A model generated the notes under the pieces. That model saw only the letters and a program-made list of their open reading frames with translations, was not told the origin of the DNA and did not search any database. A stretch of DNA of 64,000 nucleotides, taken from positions 1,860,001 to 1,924,000 of the forward strand of contig NZ_WAAQ01000001.1 of assembly GCF_008868125.1 (NCBI RefSeq), written 5' to 3'. Positions 1 through 9,015 of this stretch are shown here, one piece after another. This stretch comes from Microbacterium maritypicum. GTDB lineage: Bacteria > Actinomycetota > Actinomycetes > Actinomycetales > Microbacteriaceae. Each line of letters begins with the position of its first letter. Within the stretch, counting starts at the first letter, position 1. Position numbers and translations under genes: made by a program.

Positions 1-1164
1 CAGACGACGGACCTTCGCACGACGGCGACGACGCTCCGGGACCATCGAGCGCATCTCGTCGAGCTTGCCGAAGCAGAACAGGCGGTCATCCGCTTCCAGC
101 ACGACGTGCTTGCGCGGGTTGGGGATCACGCTGACACCGCGGTGCAGCGTGAGAACCGTGATGTCCCGTTCCCACAGACCTGCTTCGCCCAGGGTCTTGC
201 CGACCAGGTCGACCGCGCCGTGCACCATGAGTTCGGCGACGCCGTAGCCCGTCGAGACCGTCAGGCGCTGGCGCACGTCGATCTCGGGGAACGCCACCTG
301 ACCGGCGATGTAGTCGATGATGGCGCCCGCGACGTCGAGCTTCGTCGCCGTCTCGATGCCCTGCAGCCCTGGAGAGGAGTTGACCTCCATCACCAGCGGA
401 CCGTCATCGCCTTCGAGCATGTCGACGCCGGCCACGCGCAGGCCCATGATCTGGGCCGAGCGCACGGCTGCGCGCTCGTAGACGGGGTCGAGCTCGATGG
501 CCTCCACCGAACCGCCGCGGTGCACGTTCGATCGGAACTCGTCTCCGGCCGCCGATCGTCGCATGGCGGCGACGACGCGATCGCCGACGACCAGCGCTCT
601 GATGTCCCGGCCGCGACTCTCGGAGATGAACTTCTGGATGAGCACGTTCTGCTTGGTGGAGTGCAGGGTCTCGATGATCGCCTCGGCGACCTTCACCTGC
701 GGTGCGAGGATGACCCCGATCCCCTGCGTGCCCTCCAGGAGCTTGATGACCACGGGCGCTCCACCCACACGCTCGATCGCAGGGCGCACGTCCGCACGGT
801 TGCGCACGAACGCCGTGGGCGGCATCGCGATGTTGTGGCGGGAGAGGATCTGGTTCGCGCGCAGCTTGTCGCGGGCGCTCGAGATCCCGTTCGCGGTGTT
901 CGGCGTGTAGACGTCCATCTGCTCGAACTGTCGCACGACGGCCGTGCCGAAGTATGTGATCGAGTTGCCGATGCGCGGCAGGATCGCGTCGTAGTCGCTG
1001 AGCTGACGACCTCGATAGTGCAGGTCCGGTTCCTCGGCGGTGAGGTCGATCGCGAAGCGCAAAGTATTGAGCACCTTGACGTTGTGCCCGCGCTGAAGCG
1101 CGGCTGCACGCAGCCGCTGGGTGGAGTACGCCTGCGGCGCGCGGGAGAGCACTGCGATCTTCAC
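1..1164 (-). CDS. rimK: RimK-family ATP-grasp glutamate ligase with C-terminal RCK_C/TrkA-C-like domain (3' end cut by window)
   Basis: Partial: 388 codons are visible and the frame is still open at base 1. It starts with GTG at 1164 behind an AGGA eight bases upstream. Residues 1-290 read as a RimK/LysX ATP-grasp ligase (start MKIAVLSRAPQAYST; nucleotide-binding stretch VVIKLLEGTQGIGV; metal-binding end MEVNSSPGLQGIE). RimK enzymes add glutamate residues to the C-terminus of ribosomal protein S6 or other acceptors. Residues about 300-375 (VDLVGKTLGEAGLWER onward) look like an RCK_C/TrkA-C regulatory domain, an extension not found in E. coli RimK (about 300 aa). An Arg/Lys-rich stretch follows. 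Divergent from the RimB-like gene, so a shared function is likely. Family confident; acceptor unknown. Confidence 0.85.
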   Translation of the reverse strand, partial: MKIAVLSRAPQAYSTQRLRAAALQRGHNVKVLNTLRFAIDLTAEEPDLHYRGRQLSDYDAILPRIGNSITYFGTAVVRQFEQMDVYTPNTANGISSARDKLRANQILSRHNIAMPPTAFVRNRADVRPAIERVGGAPVVIKLLEGTQGIGVILAPQVKVAEAIIETLHSTKQNVLIQKFISESRGRDIRALVVGDRVVAAMRRSAAGDEFRSNVHRGGSVEAIELDPVYERAAVRSAQIMGLRVAGVDMLEGDDGPLVMEVNSSPGLQGIETATKLDVAGAIIDYIAGQVAFPEIDVRQRLTVSTGYGVAELMVHGAVDLVGKTLGEAGLWERDITVLTLHRGVSVIPNPRKHVVLEADDRLFCFGKLDEMRSMVPERRRRRAKVRRL

Positions 1165-1190
1165 GGGGATTTCCTGCCAGGATGTATCAG

Positions 1191-1670
1191 GTGAGTAGGT
1201 CTACCCATTCAAACACCCTTACGGGGTGGCGAGAGTGGGTGAGCCTGCCCGATCTCGGCGTCGACTGGCTCAAAGCCAAGATCGACACCGGTGCGCGCAC
1301 CTCGTCGCTGCACGCTTTCGACATCGTCGAGTTCGAACAGGACGAGCAGCCCTGGGTCCGTTTCAAGGTCAAACCGTGGCAGGACAGCCAGGAGGACGCG
1401 GTCGTCGTCGAGTTGCCGGTCCACGATCGTCGTGCGGTACGGAGCTCTTCCGGTCATGCCCAGGAGCGACTCGTCGTCGAACTGCTCATCCGTCTCGTGG
1501 ACCGCGAGGTGCTGGCCGAGGTGACTCTGAGCAATCGCGACGAGATGGGTTTCCGGATGCTCATCGGACGTGAGGCTCTGCGCCGCGGGTACATCGTCGA
1601 TCCTGCGCGCTCGTTCCTCGGTGGAAGGGCGCCGCGCGAGGCACGCCGGCGCAACCGCGGGCGCGCCTGA
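1191..1670 (+). CDS. RimB/RloA-like retropepsin-fold (ATP-dependent zinc protease family) protein
   Basis: About 159 aa. The diagnostic sequence is KAKIDTGARTSSLHAF near the N-terminus, the aspartic-protease-like DTGA motif of the PF05618 family, followed by GREALRRGYIVDPARSFLGG at the C-terminal part. In proteobacteria such proteins (RimB) act with RimK in tuning S6 glutamylation. An in-frame ATG lies at 1182, but GTG at 1191 has AGGA at a normal distance and is preferred. The two divergent start codons are only 26 bp apart, so each gene's promoter must overlap the other's leader or coding start. The Arg-rich C-terminal tail is not conserved-looking. Function beyond RimK partnership is inference. 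Confidence 0.75.
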   Translation: MSRSTHSNTLTGWREWVSLPDLGVDWLKAKIDTGARTSSLHAFDIVEFEQDEQPWVRFKVKPWQDSQEDAVVVELPVHDRRAVRSSSGHAQERLVVELLIRLVDREVLAEVTLSNRDEMGFRMLIGREALRRGYIVDPARSFLGGRAPREARRRNRGRA

Positions 1671-1688
1671 ATCCGCCCGACCGCGTGG

Positions 1689-2117
1689 TCAGGTGCGGAT
1701 CAGAACCGTGCCGACCGCCTTGTCGTGCAGACCGCGCTGATCGGCGTCCCAGATCACGGCCGGCACGACCACCACGAGCAGGAGCGTGCGCACGATCGGA
1801 CGCCACAGTCCGACCCAGCTGCCGTCCATGCGCGCCAGACGCATGCCGAGGATACGGTGCCCCGGGCTGCCGCCCGCGGTCGGGATGAAGACGATCTGCA
1901 GCACCGCGAACACCAGCATCGGAGCGAACTGGCTCAGGCCGGCTTCCGTCGGCAGCGCGAACTGGTTGAATCCGAGGAATCCGGTGGCGATGATCGTCGC
2001 CGCCGCGTAGTCGATCAGGAGGGCACCGATGCGGCGTCCGGGGCGGGCGATGCTCCCGGAGCCGGATTCGGGGAGTCCGAGTCGTTCACCGGGGTACGCG
2101 TTCACAGCATCCGTCAC
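1689..2117 (-). CDS. RDD-family membrane protein
   Basis: 142 aa, GTG start. After a short polar N-terminus, PGRRIGALLIDYAAATIIA matches the RDD signature (Arg before the first membrane helix, Asp within it). There are three to four hydrophobic helices in all, and GHRILGMRLARMDG is the typical loop, followed by the late WDADQRGLHDKAVGT motif common to the family. RDD proteins are small multispanning membrane proteins of unclear role, sometimes linked to ion homeostasis. It diverges from glnA1; the same neighbour pair is common in actinobacteria. No specific substrate can be inferred. Confidence 0.85.
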   Translation of the reverse strand: MTDAVNAYPGERLGLPESGSGSIARPGRRIGALLIDYAAATIIATGFLGFNQFALPTEAGLSQFAPMLVFAVLQIVFIPTAGGSPGHRILGMRLARMDGSWVGLWRPIVRTLLLVVVVPAVIWDADQRGLHDKAVGTVLIRT

Positions 2118-2165
2118 TCCCCCAGCCTACCCAGCGCGATATGCCGCGCTGACGCCGTCGCGCCT

Positions 2166-2203
2166 GTAACACGCCCGAAACAAAGCGGATACCGTAGAGA
2201 AAT
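2166..2203 (+). promoter_or_regulatory. GlnR-type operator upstream of glnA1
   Basis: Four half-sites spaced at 11-bp periods: GTAAC (2166), GAAAC (2177), GATAC (2188), GAAAT (2199), each separated by six bases. The established actinobacterial GlnR box is gTnAc-n6-GaAAc repeated; the first pair is a perfect match and the second has one mismatch per half-site. It lies 62-99 bp upstream of the glnA1 start, the expected place for nitrogen control of glutamine synthetase. The regulator gene is not in this window. Confidence 0.7.
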
Positions 2204-2264
2204 CCCCCGTCCGTACTCTGCAGAGTGGCCGTGAAGCCATCGATCCGCATTACAGGAGTCGTAC

Positions 2265-3689
2265 ATGTTCAAAGATTCGTCCGAGGTACTGACCTACATC
2301 AAGGAGAACGACGTCAAGTTCCTTGACATCCGTTTCACCGATCTCCCGGGTGTTCAGCAGCACTTCAACATTCCTGCATCGACGGTCGACGAGGCTTTCT
2401 TCACCGACGGCCAGCTGTTCGACGGCTCCTCGATCCGTGGCTTCGCCAGCATCCACGAGTCCGACATGCAGCTCATCCCCGACGTCACGACGGCGTACGT
2501 CGACCCGTTCCGCGAGGCGAGCACGCTCGTCATGCTGTTCGACATCTACAACCCGCGCACGGGCGAGATCTACTCGAAGGACCCGCGTCAGGTCGCCAAG
2601 AAGGCCGAGAAGTACCTGACCTCGACCGGGATCGCCGACACCGCGTTCTTCGCCCCCGAGGCGGAGTTCTACATCTTCGACGACGTCCGCTACAACGTCA
2701 CCTCGAACTCGAGCTTCTACAGCGTCGACTCGGAAGAGGGCGCGTGGAACACCGGCCGCGAGGAAGAGGGCGGAAACCTCGCCAACAAGACGCCGTACAA
2801 GGGCGGCTACTTCCCGGTCAGCCCGGTCGACAAGACCGCCGACCTGCGCGACGACATCACCCTCAAGCTGATCGACGCCGGGTTCATCCTCGAGCGCTCG
2901 CACCACGAGGTCGGCACCGGCGGCCAGCAGGAGATCAACTACCGCTTCGACACCATGGTCCACGCGGCGGACGACATCCTCAAGTTCAAGTACATCGTCA
3001 AGAACACCGCCGAGGAGTGGGGCAAGGTCGCGACCTTCATGCCCAAGCCCCTCTACGGCGACAACGGCTCGGGCATGCACACCCACCAGTCGCTGTGGAG
3101 CGACGGCAAGCCGCTGTTCTACGATGAGGCCGGCTACGGACAGCTCAGCGACATCGCGCGCTGGTACATCGGCGGCATCCTGGCGCACGCGCCCGCGCTG
3201 CTCGCCTTCACCAACCCGACGCTGAACAGCTACCACCGTCTGGTCAAGGGCTTCGAGGCTCCGGTCAACCTGGTCTACTCGGCCGGAAACCGCTCCGCCG
3301 CGATCCGCATCCCGATCACGGGCTCGAACCCGAAGGCCAAGCGCATCGAGTTCCGTGCGCCCGACGCGTCCGGCAACCCGTACCTCGCCTTCGCCGCACA
3401 GCTCATGGCCGGCCTCGACGGCATCAAGAACCGCATCGAGCCGCACGAGCCGGTCGACAAGGACCTCTACGAGCTTCCCCCCGAGGAGGCCAAGGACATC
3501 CCGCAGGTTCCGAACTCCCTGCTCGACTCGCTCGACGCTCTGGCGGCCGACCACCAGTTCCTCCTCGAGGGCGGCGTGTTCACCAAGGAGCTCATCGAGA
3601 CCTGGATCTCCTACAAGTACGAGAACGAGATCCTGCCGATGGCGCAGCGTCCGCACCCGTTCGAGTACGAGCTGTACTTCGGCGTCTGA
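2265..3689 (+). CDS. glnA: Type I glutamine synthetase GlnA1
   Basis: 474 aa, full length for GSI. Makes glutamine from glutamate, ammonia and ATP as a cytoplasmic dodecamer. Seen in sequence: the GS beta-grasp N-terminus ([13 protein letters not shown]), the substrate loop DGSSIRGF, the catalytic block with EAEFYIFDD and the histidine loop [12 protein letters not shown], and the adenylylation loop DLYELPPEE with Tyr402 as the modification site. Its modifying enzyme glnE is encoded 2.3 kb downstream. AGGAG sits six bases before ATG. Upstream is a GlnR-type operator, downstream a strong hairpin terminator, so it is probably monocistronic. Confidence 0.98.
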   Translation: MFKDSSEVLTYIKENDVKFLDIRFTDLPGVQQHFNIPASTVDEAFFTDGQLFDGSSIRGFASIHESDMQLIPDVTTAYVDPFREASTLVMLFDIYNPRTGEIYSKDPRQVAKKAEKYLTSTGIADTAFFAPEAEFYIFDDVRYNVTSNSSFYSVDSEEGAWNTGREEEGGNLANKTPYKGGYFPVSPVDKTADLRDDITLKLIDAGFILERSHHEVGTGGQQEINYRFDTMVHAADDILKFKYIVKNTAEEWGKVATFMPKPLYGDNGSGMHTHQSLWSDGKPLFYDEAGYGQLSDIARWYIGGILAHAPALLAFTNPTLNSYHRLVKGFEAPVNLVYSAGNRSAAIRIPITGSNPKAKRIEFRAPDASGNPYLAFAAQLMAGLDGIKNRIEPHEPVDKDLYELPPEEAKDIPQVPNSLLDSLDALAADHQFLLEGGVFTKELIETWISYKYENEILPMAQRPHPFEYELYFGV

Positions 3690-3704
3690 CGACCAGAACA
3701 TCGC

Positions 3705-3741
3705 GAAGAGCCCGTCTCAGCTTCCGCTGGGCGGGCTCTTC
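3705..3741 (+). terminator. Rho-independent terminator after glnA1
   Basis: Perfect 10-bp stem GAAGAGCCCG / CGGGCTCTTC with a 17-nt loop, 16 bases after the glnA1 stop. The T-run is weak, as is usual in high-GC actinobacteria. Confidence 0.75.
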
Positions 3742-3876
3742 CGCATTGTCGTGCGATGTCGGATCGACGCTCGAGTGACGTCGCGAACACCGGAGGTCGC
3801 CACACCGCGTCATCGGCTTGACCGCGCGGCGTCCCGGGTGGTCAACTGGTGAGTCTGACCATCGACCGGGGGAATC

Positions 3877-5025
3877 ATGCGCCGTAGAAGAGTGACCGCG
3901 AACACCGAGCTGCGCACCCCGGCCGACCCCCGGCCCTCGCAGCCCTCGAATGCGGTCGCCGCATACGCCAGGACCAACCCGTTCATGTTCGGGCTGCTGG
4001 GTGCCCTCGGCGTGCTGGTGGCGCTGGGTATCGGAAGCGTCGTCGGTCAGCTCGCGACCGTGCTCGTCTACATCGGCGTCGCGGTGTTCCTCGCGCTCGG
4101 CCTCGATCCGATCGTCACCTTCATCGAGAAGAAGCTCCCCCGCCCCGCCGCCGTCACGATCGTGGTGGCCGGGGTCATCCTCGCTTTCGCCGGCATCATC
4201 CTCGCCATCGTCCCGATCCTCGTCGAGCAGATCAGCAATCTGATCAAGGACGGCCCGCGGATGATCGAGGACTTCATGGCCAGCGCCTGGTTCAAGGACG
4301 TCAGCGGTCAGTTCGGCTCCACGATCGACGATGCCGTGCAGGGCGTCCTCAGCTTCGTGAAGGACCCGAACAACTTCCTCGACATCGGCGGCGGCGTGTT
4401 CGCGGTGGGTGCGGGCATCGCCGGCGGCTTCACCGGGATCACGATCGTCCTGATCCTGACGCTCTACTTCATGGCGTCGCTGCGCAGCATGAAGCATGTC
4501 GCCGCCCGCTTCGTCCCGGCCTACCAGCGCGACACCTTCAGCAGCCTCCTCGAAGACGTCTCCGGCGCCGTCGGTCGCTACGTCATCGGTCAGGTGAGCC
4601 TCGCGCTCGTCAACGGAATCCTGAGTCTCATCTTCCTCAGCATCATCGGCGCCCCGGTGCCGGCCCTGCTCGCGCTCATCGCGTTCATCGGCTCGATGAT
4701 CCCGTTGGTCGGAACGCTGACCGCGTCGATCATCAACTCGCTGATCTGCCTCTTCGTCTCACCGCTGACGGCGCTGATCGCGATCATCTACTACCTCATC
4801 TACATGCAGATCGAGGCCTACGTGCTCTCGCCGCGCATCATGAGCAAGGCCGTCGCCGTGCCCGGCGCCCTCGTGGTGATCGCCGCGGTCGCCGGTGCCG
4901 CGCTGGGCGGCATCCTGGGCGCCCTCGTCGCGATCCCCGTCGCCGCGAGCATCATCATCATCATTCAGAAGGTGACCTTCCCCGCGCAGGATCGGAAGAT
5001 CGTCCCGCCGCCCGTCACCCGCTGA
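3877..5025 (+). CDS. AI-2E family transporter (PerM/YdiK-like permease)
   Basis: 382 aa membrane protein. It has about eight hydrophobic segments in the PF01594 layout: a pair near residues 30-70, a helix at 85-115, a long central soluble part (residues about 120-165), then four or five helices to the C-terminus including the ALLALIAFIGSMIPLVG segment typical of the family. Members export signals or act as Na+/H+ antiporters; the substrate cannot be told from sequence. The preceding 187-bp gap holds the glnA1 terminator and probably this gene's promoter. A GGGGGA lies close to the ATG. Confidence 0.85.
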   Translation: MRRRRVTANTELRTPADPRPSQPSNAVAAYARTNPFMFGLLGALGVLVALGIGSVVGQLATVLVYIGVAVFLALGLDPIVTFIEKKLPRPAAVTIVVAGVILAFAGIILAIVPILVEQISNLIKDGPRMIEDFMASAWFKDVSGQFGSTIDDAVQGVLSFVKDPNNFLDIGGGVFAVGAGIAGGFTGITIVLILTLYFMASLRSMKHVAARFVPAYQRDTFSSLLEDVSGAVGRYVIGQVSLALVNGILSLIFLSIIGAPVPALLALIAFIGSMIPLVGTLTASIINSLICLFVSPLTALIAIIYYLIYMQIEAYVLSPRIMSKAVAVPGALVVIAAVAGAALGGILGALVAIPVAASIIIIIQKVTFPAQDRKIVPPPVTR

Positions 5026-5059
5026 GAGGACGGCGCCGGGACGGCGAGCTCGATGATCC

Positions 5060-5980
5060 TCAGCGGACCAGCAGCGCACCAGGCTCGACGCGCACGTCGA
5101 ACGCGGTGACCTCGCCCATCTCCTCGCCATCGATCTCGAACACGAGCGGCGTCTTCAGCTCGACCGAGATGGTCTCGACGGGCAGATGACGAGCGGACTC
5201 GGTGCTGACAGCCTCATCCGTGGCGCCGAAGAGTCGGCGGATACCGTTGTCCCACACGAACGAGCGCAGCGTGTCGAGCCACTGCAGCGCGCCATCGGCG
5301 CTGATCATGAGCACGTCGAGCTTGCCGTCGTCGAGAACCGCGTCCGGGAGCAGACGGATGCCGCCCTGCACCATGCCGCAGTTGCCGATGAGCATGGTGT
5401 GCCCTCGCACGGCGACAGCCTTCTCGCCGTCGATCCCCAGGGTGATGTCGGTCATCTCGGTGCCGGCCAGTGCACGGCCCATCGCCTCGACGTAGGCCAG
5501 CCACCCGGCCTTGGACTTGAGGTCGTCGTCGGTCTCCACCAGCATCTGCGCATCGACGCCGAAGCCGACCATCACGGCGAACGCGTGCTCGGTGCCGTCG
5601 TACGAGACCCAGCCCAGGTCGATGCGTCGAGGCTCGGCGTCGCGAACACGCTCCAGCGCGGCCTTCACGTTGTTCAGCGGGACCTCGAGGTTGCGCGCGA
5701 GGAGGTTGCCCGTCCCCTGCGGCACGATCCCGAGAGCAGTCTCCGATCCCGCCAACGACTCGGCCACAGCCCGCACGGTGCCGTCTCCACCGACCGCGAT
5801 CACGATGTCGCGGCCTTCCTCGCGGGCCTCGCGAGCCATACCGCGGCCCGGGTCCTCCGGGGTAGTCTCCCACCAGCGGATGTCGTACTGATCATCGAAC
5901 ACACCGCTCACCGCGGTCTGCAGAACCTCCTGCTCGACCTTCGAAGGGTTCCAGACGATGCCGATTCGCGCGTGGGTCAT
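5060..5980 (-). CDS. Diacylglycerol kinase-like lipid kinase (DagK/YegS family)
   Basis: About 306 aa from ATG 5980; an in-frame GTG at 5998 would add six residues and neither start has a convincing ribosome site. The catalytic motif VIAVGGDGTVRAVAESLAG and the following IVPQGTGNLLARNL are the hallmark nucleotide-binding loops of the DAGK_cat family. The C-terminal beta-sandwich half carries LPDAVLDDGKLDVLMI. In Gram-positives such enzymes phosphorylate diacylglycerol or related lipids to recycle membrane lipid. It sits between the AI-2E permease (convergent) and glnE (same strand, 50 bp away). Confidence 0.88.
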   Translation of the reverse strand: MTHARIGIVWNPSKVEQEVLQTAVSGVFDDQYDIRWWETTPEDPGRGMAREAREEGRDIVIAVGGDGTVRAVAESLAGSETALGIVPQGTGNLLARNLEVPLNNVKAALERVRDAEPRRIDLGWVSYDGTEHAFAVMVGFGVDAQMLVETDDDLKSKAGWLAYVEAMGRALAGTEMTDITLGIDGEKAVAVRGHTMLIGNCGMVQGGIRLLPDAVLDDGKLDVLMISADGALQWLDTLRSFVWDNGIRRLFGATDEAVSTESARHLPVETISVELKTPLVFEIDGEEMGEVTAFDVRVEPGALLVR

Positions 5981-6030
5981 ATCGTCAGCTTGGGACACCT
6001 CGTCCGATACCGCAAACTGAGGCTGCTCGA

Positions 6031-9006
6031 TCAGCCGTAGAAGAGCTGCTCGAACGTCTTGCGTGCACGCCGCGTCACACCGAGGTAGTCCTCTTCGAGC
6101 TCGGTCGCCGAGCGGTCGGGATACCCGAGCAGTCTCCCGATCGCGTCGAGCTGCCTGCGGTCCGCGGGCAGCACATCGCTGGTCTGACCGGTCAGCAGGG
6201 TGATCGCCGACCGGAGACGGCTGGAGAGCAGCCAGGCCTCACGAAGACGTGCGGCATCCTCCTCGGTCACGAAGTCCGCTGCCACCGCGGCCTCGAGCGC
6301 ACCGAGGGTCGACGTCGTGCGCAGTCCGGGGACGGCGTGCGCGTGCTGCAGCTGCAACAGCTGGACGAGCCACTCCACGTCACTGAGCGAACCGGGCCCG
6401 AGCTTCAGGTGACGCCGGGGATCTGCGCCCTGCGGCAACCGCTCCCCCTCGACCCTCGCCTTGATGCGCTTGATCTCGCGTGTGCCCTGCAGATCGACCG
6501 ACTCCGGGTAGCGGATCGTGTCGGCCAGTGCCATGAACCGCGCGATCAGCTTGGCGCTCCCCGCCACGCCGCGGGCCCGGAGCAGCGCCTGGGCCTCCCA
6601 CGAGAGCGACCAGCGCCGGTAGTACTCCGTGTATGCCTCGATGGACCGCACGACCGGGCCGTTGCGCCCCTCGGGGCGCAGGTCGGCATCGAGGTCCAGC
6701 GGCAGGCGGTGGTCGGTGAGATGCTCGCGCAGCCCCGCCACGATCTGCGTCGCGAGTTTCTGCGCGCGCTGCGGATCGACGCCGTTCGCGTCGTAGACGT
6801 AGAGGATGTCGGCGTCGGAGCCGAAGCCCAGCTCGGCGCCGCCGAAGCGTCCCATCGCGATGACCGCGAAATCCAGCGCCTCATCATCCGGTGGAACGAC
6901 CTCACGGATCACCGCACGCAGGGCCGCCTGGATCGTCGCCTCGGTGATCTCGGTGAGCGCCGTGGCGACCTCCTCGATCGTGAGGACGTCGAGGACAGCG
7001 CCCATCGCCGTGCGCAGCAGCTCCCGCCTGCGCAGCGCCCTGACGGCGCGCAGGGCGTCGCCGATCGTCTCGTGGCGCGTCTGGATCGCGCGTGCCTCCT
7101 CGTCCAGCGCAGCGGCACCACGAGGCCGCAGGCGTCCCGTGCTGTCCAACCAGGCCACAGATTCCGGGATCCACTCCAGGAGCTCGCCGATGTAGCGCGA
7201 GGAGGACAGCAGCCGGGTGAGGCTCTCAGCCGCGCCGGAGGAGTCGCGCAGCATCCGCAGGAACCAGGGGGTGTCCCCGAGACGCTCGCTGATGCGGCGG
7301 AAGGCGAGAAGCGCATAATCCGGATCGCTGCCGTCTGCGAACCACCGCACCATGATGGGCATCAGGTGGCGCTGGATCGTCGCCTTGCGACTGAGCCCGC
7401 TCGTGAGGGCGCCGATGTGGCGCAGGGCTCCCGCCGGATCACGGAACCCGATCGCCGCCAGGCGGTCGTGTGCCTGGGCGGCGGAGAGCGTGCGCTCCTC
7501 CTCAGGCAGGCCTGCGACGGCGCTCAGCAGCGGACGGTAGAACAGGCGGGTGTGGATCTCACGCACCTCGCGTCGCACGCTCTCCCAGCGCGCCCACACC
7601 CGCTCACCGCTCTCGGCGAGTCCGGTGCCCCTCGCCAGGGTCCGCAGGCCGGCGGGAGTGCGCGGCATCAGATGCGTCCGGCTGAGCTCGCGCAGCTGGA
7701 GACGATGCTCCATGAGCCGGAGCAGCCGATAGTCGTCGGCGAACGCGGCGGCGTCGACCCGCCCGATGTAGCCGCCCTCGACGAGCGCGTCGAGGCTCTC
7801 GAGCGTGCCACGGGTGCGCAGCGACTCATCGGTGAGGCCGTGCACGAGCTGCAGCAGTTGCACGGTGAACTCGATGTCGCGCAGGCCGCCGGCGCCGAGT
7901 TTGAGCTGGTACGGGGCGTCCTCGGGATCGATGTGCTCCATCACGCGCTCGCGCATGCGCTGCACGCTCTCGACGAAGTCCTGTCGGGCGGCGCTGGACC
8001 AGATCTTCGGCTGCACCGCGGCGATGTACTCGGCGCCGAGCTCGGCGTCGCCGGCGAGCGGGCGTGCCTTGAGCAGGGCCTGGAACTCCCAGCTCTTCGC
8101 CCAGCGGTCGTAGTAGGCCAGATGCGACGCGAGCGAGCGGACCAGAGCACCCTGCTTGCCCTCGGGACGCAGCGCGGCATCCACCTCCCACAGCGGGGGC
8201 TCCACCTCGATCGCATCGAGGTTGCGCATCGTCTCGCGCGCGAGACGGGTCGCGATGTCGATGGCGCGTGCCTCCGTGACGACCTCTTCATCACTGCTGC
8301 CGCCGACGAAGATCACGTCGACATCGCTGACGTAGTTCAGCTCCCGCGCTCCGGCCTTTCCCATGCCGATGACGGCGAGGCGCGTCGCCGCCACTTCGCC
8401 AGGGCCCATCGAGTCCCGCAACCGGGTCCTGGCGACCGCGAGCGATGCTTCGAGCGCGGCACCGGCGATGTCCGCCAGCGCCGCCGACACCGGTGCGATG
8501 ATCGTCTCCGGTGCAGGATGCGACAGGTCGTAGGCGGCGATGGCTGCGAGATTGCGCCGATATGCGACTCTGATCGCGACGACGGCTTCGTCTCCGGACA
8601 ACTGCGCGAAACCGTCGTGCGCACCCACCGAAGCCAGCAGACGCTCGCGCAGTTCGTCGGACGACGGCAGAGCAGTGAGGGGGCCTTCCAGGACGGTCAG
8701 CTGGTCCGGATGACGGAGGAAGAAGTCGGCGAGCCCTTCGGACGCACCGAACACCCGCCAGACCCGTCGACGCGTCTCCTCGTCGACGAGAAGTCTCCGC
8801 AGCGGCGCCTCGTCACGGCGCGCCACCCTGAGCAGCCCGCGCACGGCGGCATCGGGATCCGCCGCATCCGCCGCTTCGAGCAGCACGGTGCGCGGCTGGT
8901 CGAGGATGGTCGCCAGCTCCGACAGGGACGCTGCCGCCTCACTCAGCTCGGCGAAGCCGAGTCTGGCCAGCGCGGAGAGCGAGACGGAATCGTCCGGACG
9001 GGCCAT
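6031..9006 (-). CDS. glnE: Bifunctional glutamine synthetase adenylyltransferase / deadenylase GlnE
   Basis: 991 aa, normal family length. Two nucleotidyltransferase halves each carry the G-S-D-x-D-type active site: GMGKAGARELNYVSDVDVIF in the N-terminal half (deadenylylating) and MGRFGGAELGFGSDADILY in the C-terminal half (adenylylating), each followed by a helical domain with the LKLGAGGLRDIEF / LKLGPGSLSDVEW motif. It attaches AMP to Tyr402 of GlnA1 when nitrogen is ample and removes it when scarce. Lies 9 bp downstream of glnA2 on the same strand, so co-transcribed; the gene order matches the glnA1-glnE-glnA2 locus of Mycobacterium tuberculosis. Confidence 0.97.
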   Translation of the reverse strand: MARPDDSVSLSALARLGFAELSEAAASLSELATILDQPRTVLLEAADAADPDAAVRGLLRVARRDEAPLRRLLVDEETRRRVWRVFGASEGLADFFLRHPDQLTVLEGPLTALPSSDELRERLLASVGAHDGFAQLSGDEAVVAIRVAYRRNLAAIAAYDLSHPAPETIIAPVSAALADIAGAALEASLAVARTRLRDSMGPGEVAATRLAVIGMGKAGARELNYVSDVDVIFVGGSSDEEVVTEARAIDIATRLARETMRNLDAIEVEPPLWEVDAALRPEGKQGALVRSLASHLAYYDRWAKSWEFQALLKARPLAGDAELGAEYIAAVQPKIWSSAARQDFVESVQRMRERVMEHIDPEDAPYQLKLGAGGLRDIEFTVQLLQLVHGLTDESLRTRGTLESLDALVEGGYIGRVDAAAFADDYRLLRLMEHRLQLRELSRTHLMPRTPAGLRTLARGTGLAESGERVWARWESVRREVREIHTRLFYRPLLSAVAGLPEEERTLSAAQAHDRLAAIGFRDPAGALRHIGALTSGLSRKATIQRHLMPIMVRWFADGSDPDYALLAFRRISERLGDTPWFLRMLRDSSGAAESLTRLLSSSRYIGELLEWIPESVAWLDSTGRLRPRGAAALDEEARAIQTRHETIGDALRAVRALRRRELLRTAMGAVLDVLTIEEVATALTEITEATIQAALRAVIREVVPPDDEALDFAVIAMGRFGGAELGFGSDADILYVYDANGVDPQRAQKLATQIVAGLREHLTDHRLPLDLDADLRPEGRNGPVVRSIEAYTEYYRRWSLSWEAQALLRARGVAGSAKLIARFMALADTIRYPESVDLQGTREIKRIKARVEGERLPQGADPRRHLKLGPGSLSDVEWLVQLLQLQHAHAVPGLRTTSTLGALEAAVAADFVTEEDAARLREAWLLSSRLRSAITLLTGQTSDVLPADRRQLDAIGRLLGYPDRSATELEEDYLGVTRRARKTFEQLFYG

Positions 9007-9015
9007 GCGCCCCCC

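Noticed and set aside
2250..3701. 483-codon open frame opposite glnA1
   Set aside because: Shadow of glnA1; its sequence is valine/arginine/leucine repeats with no domain features.
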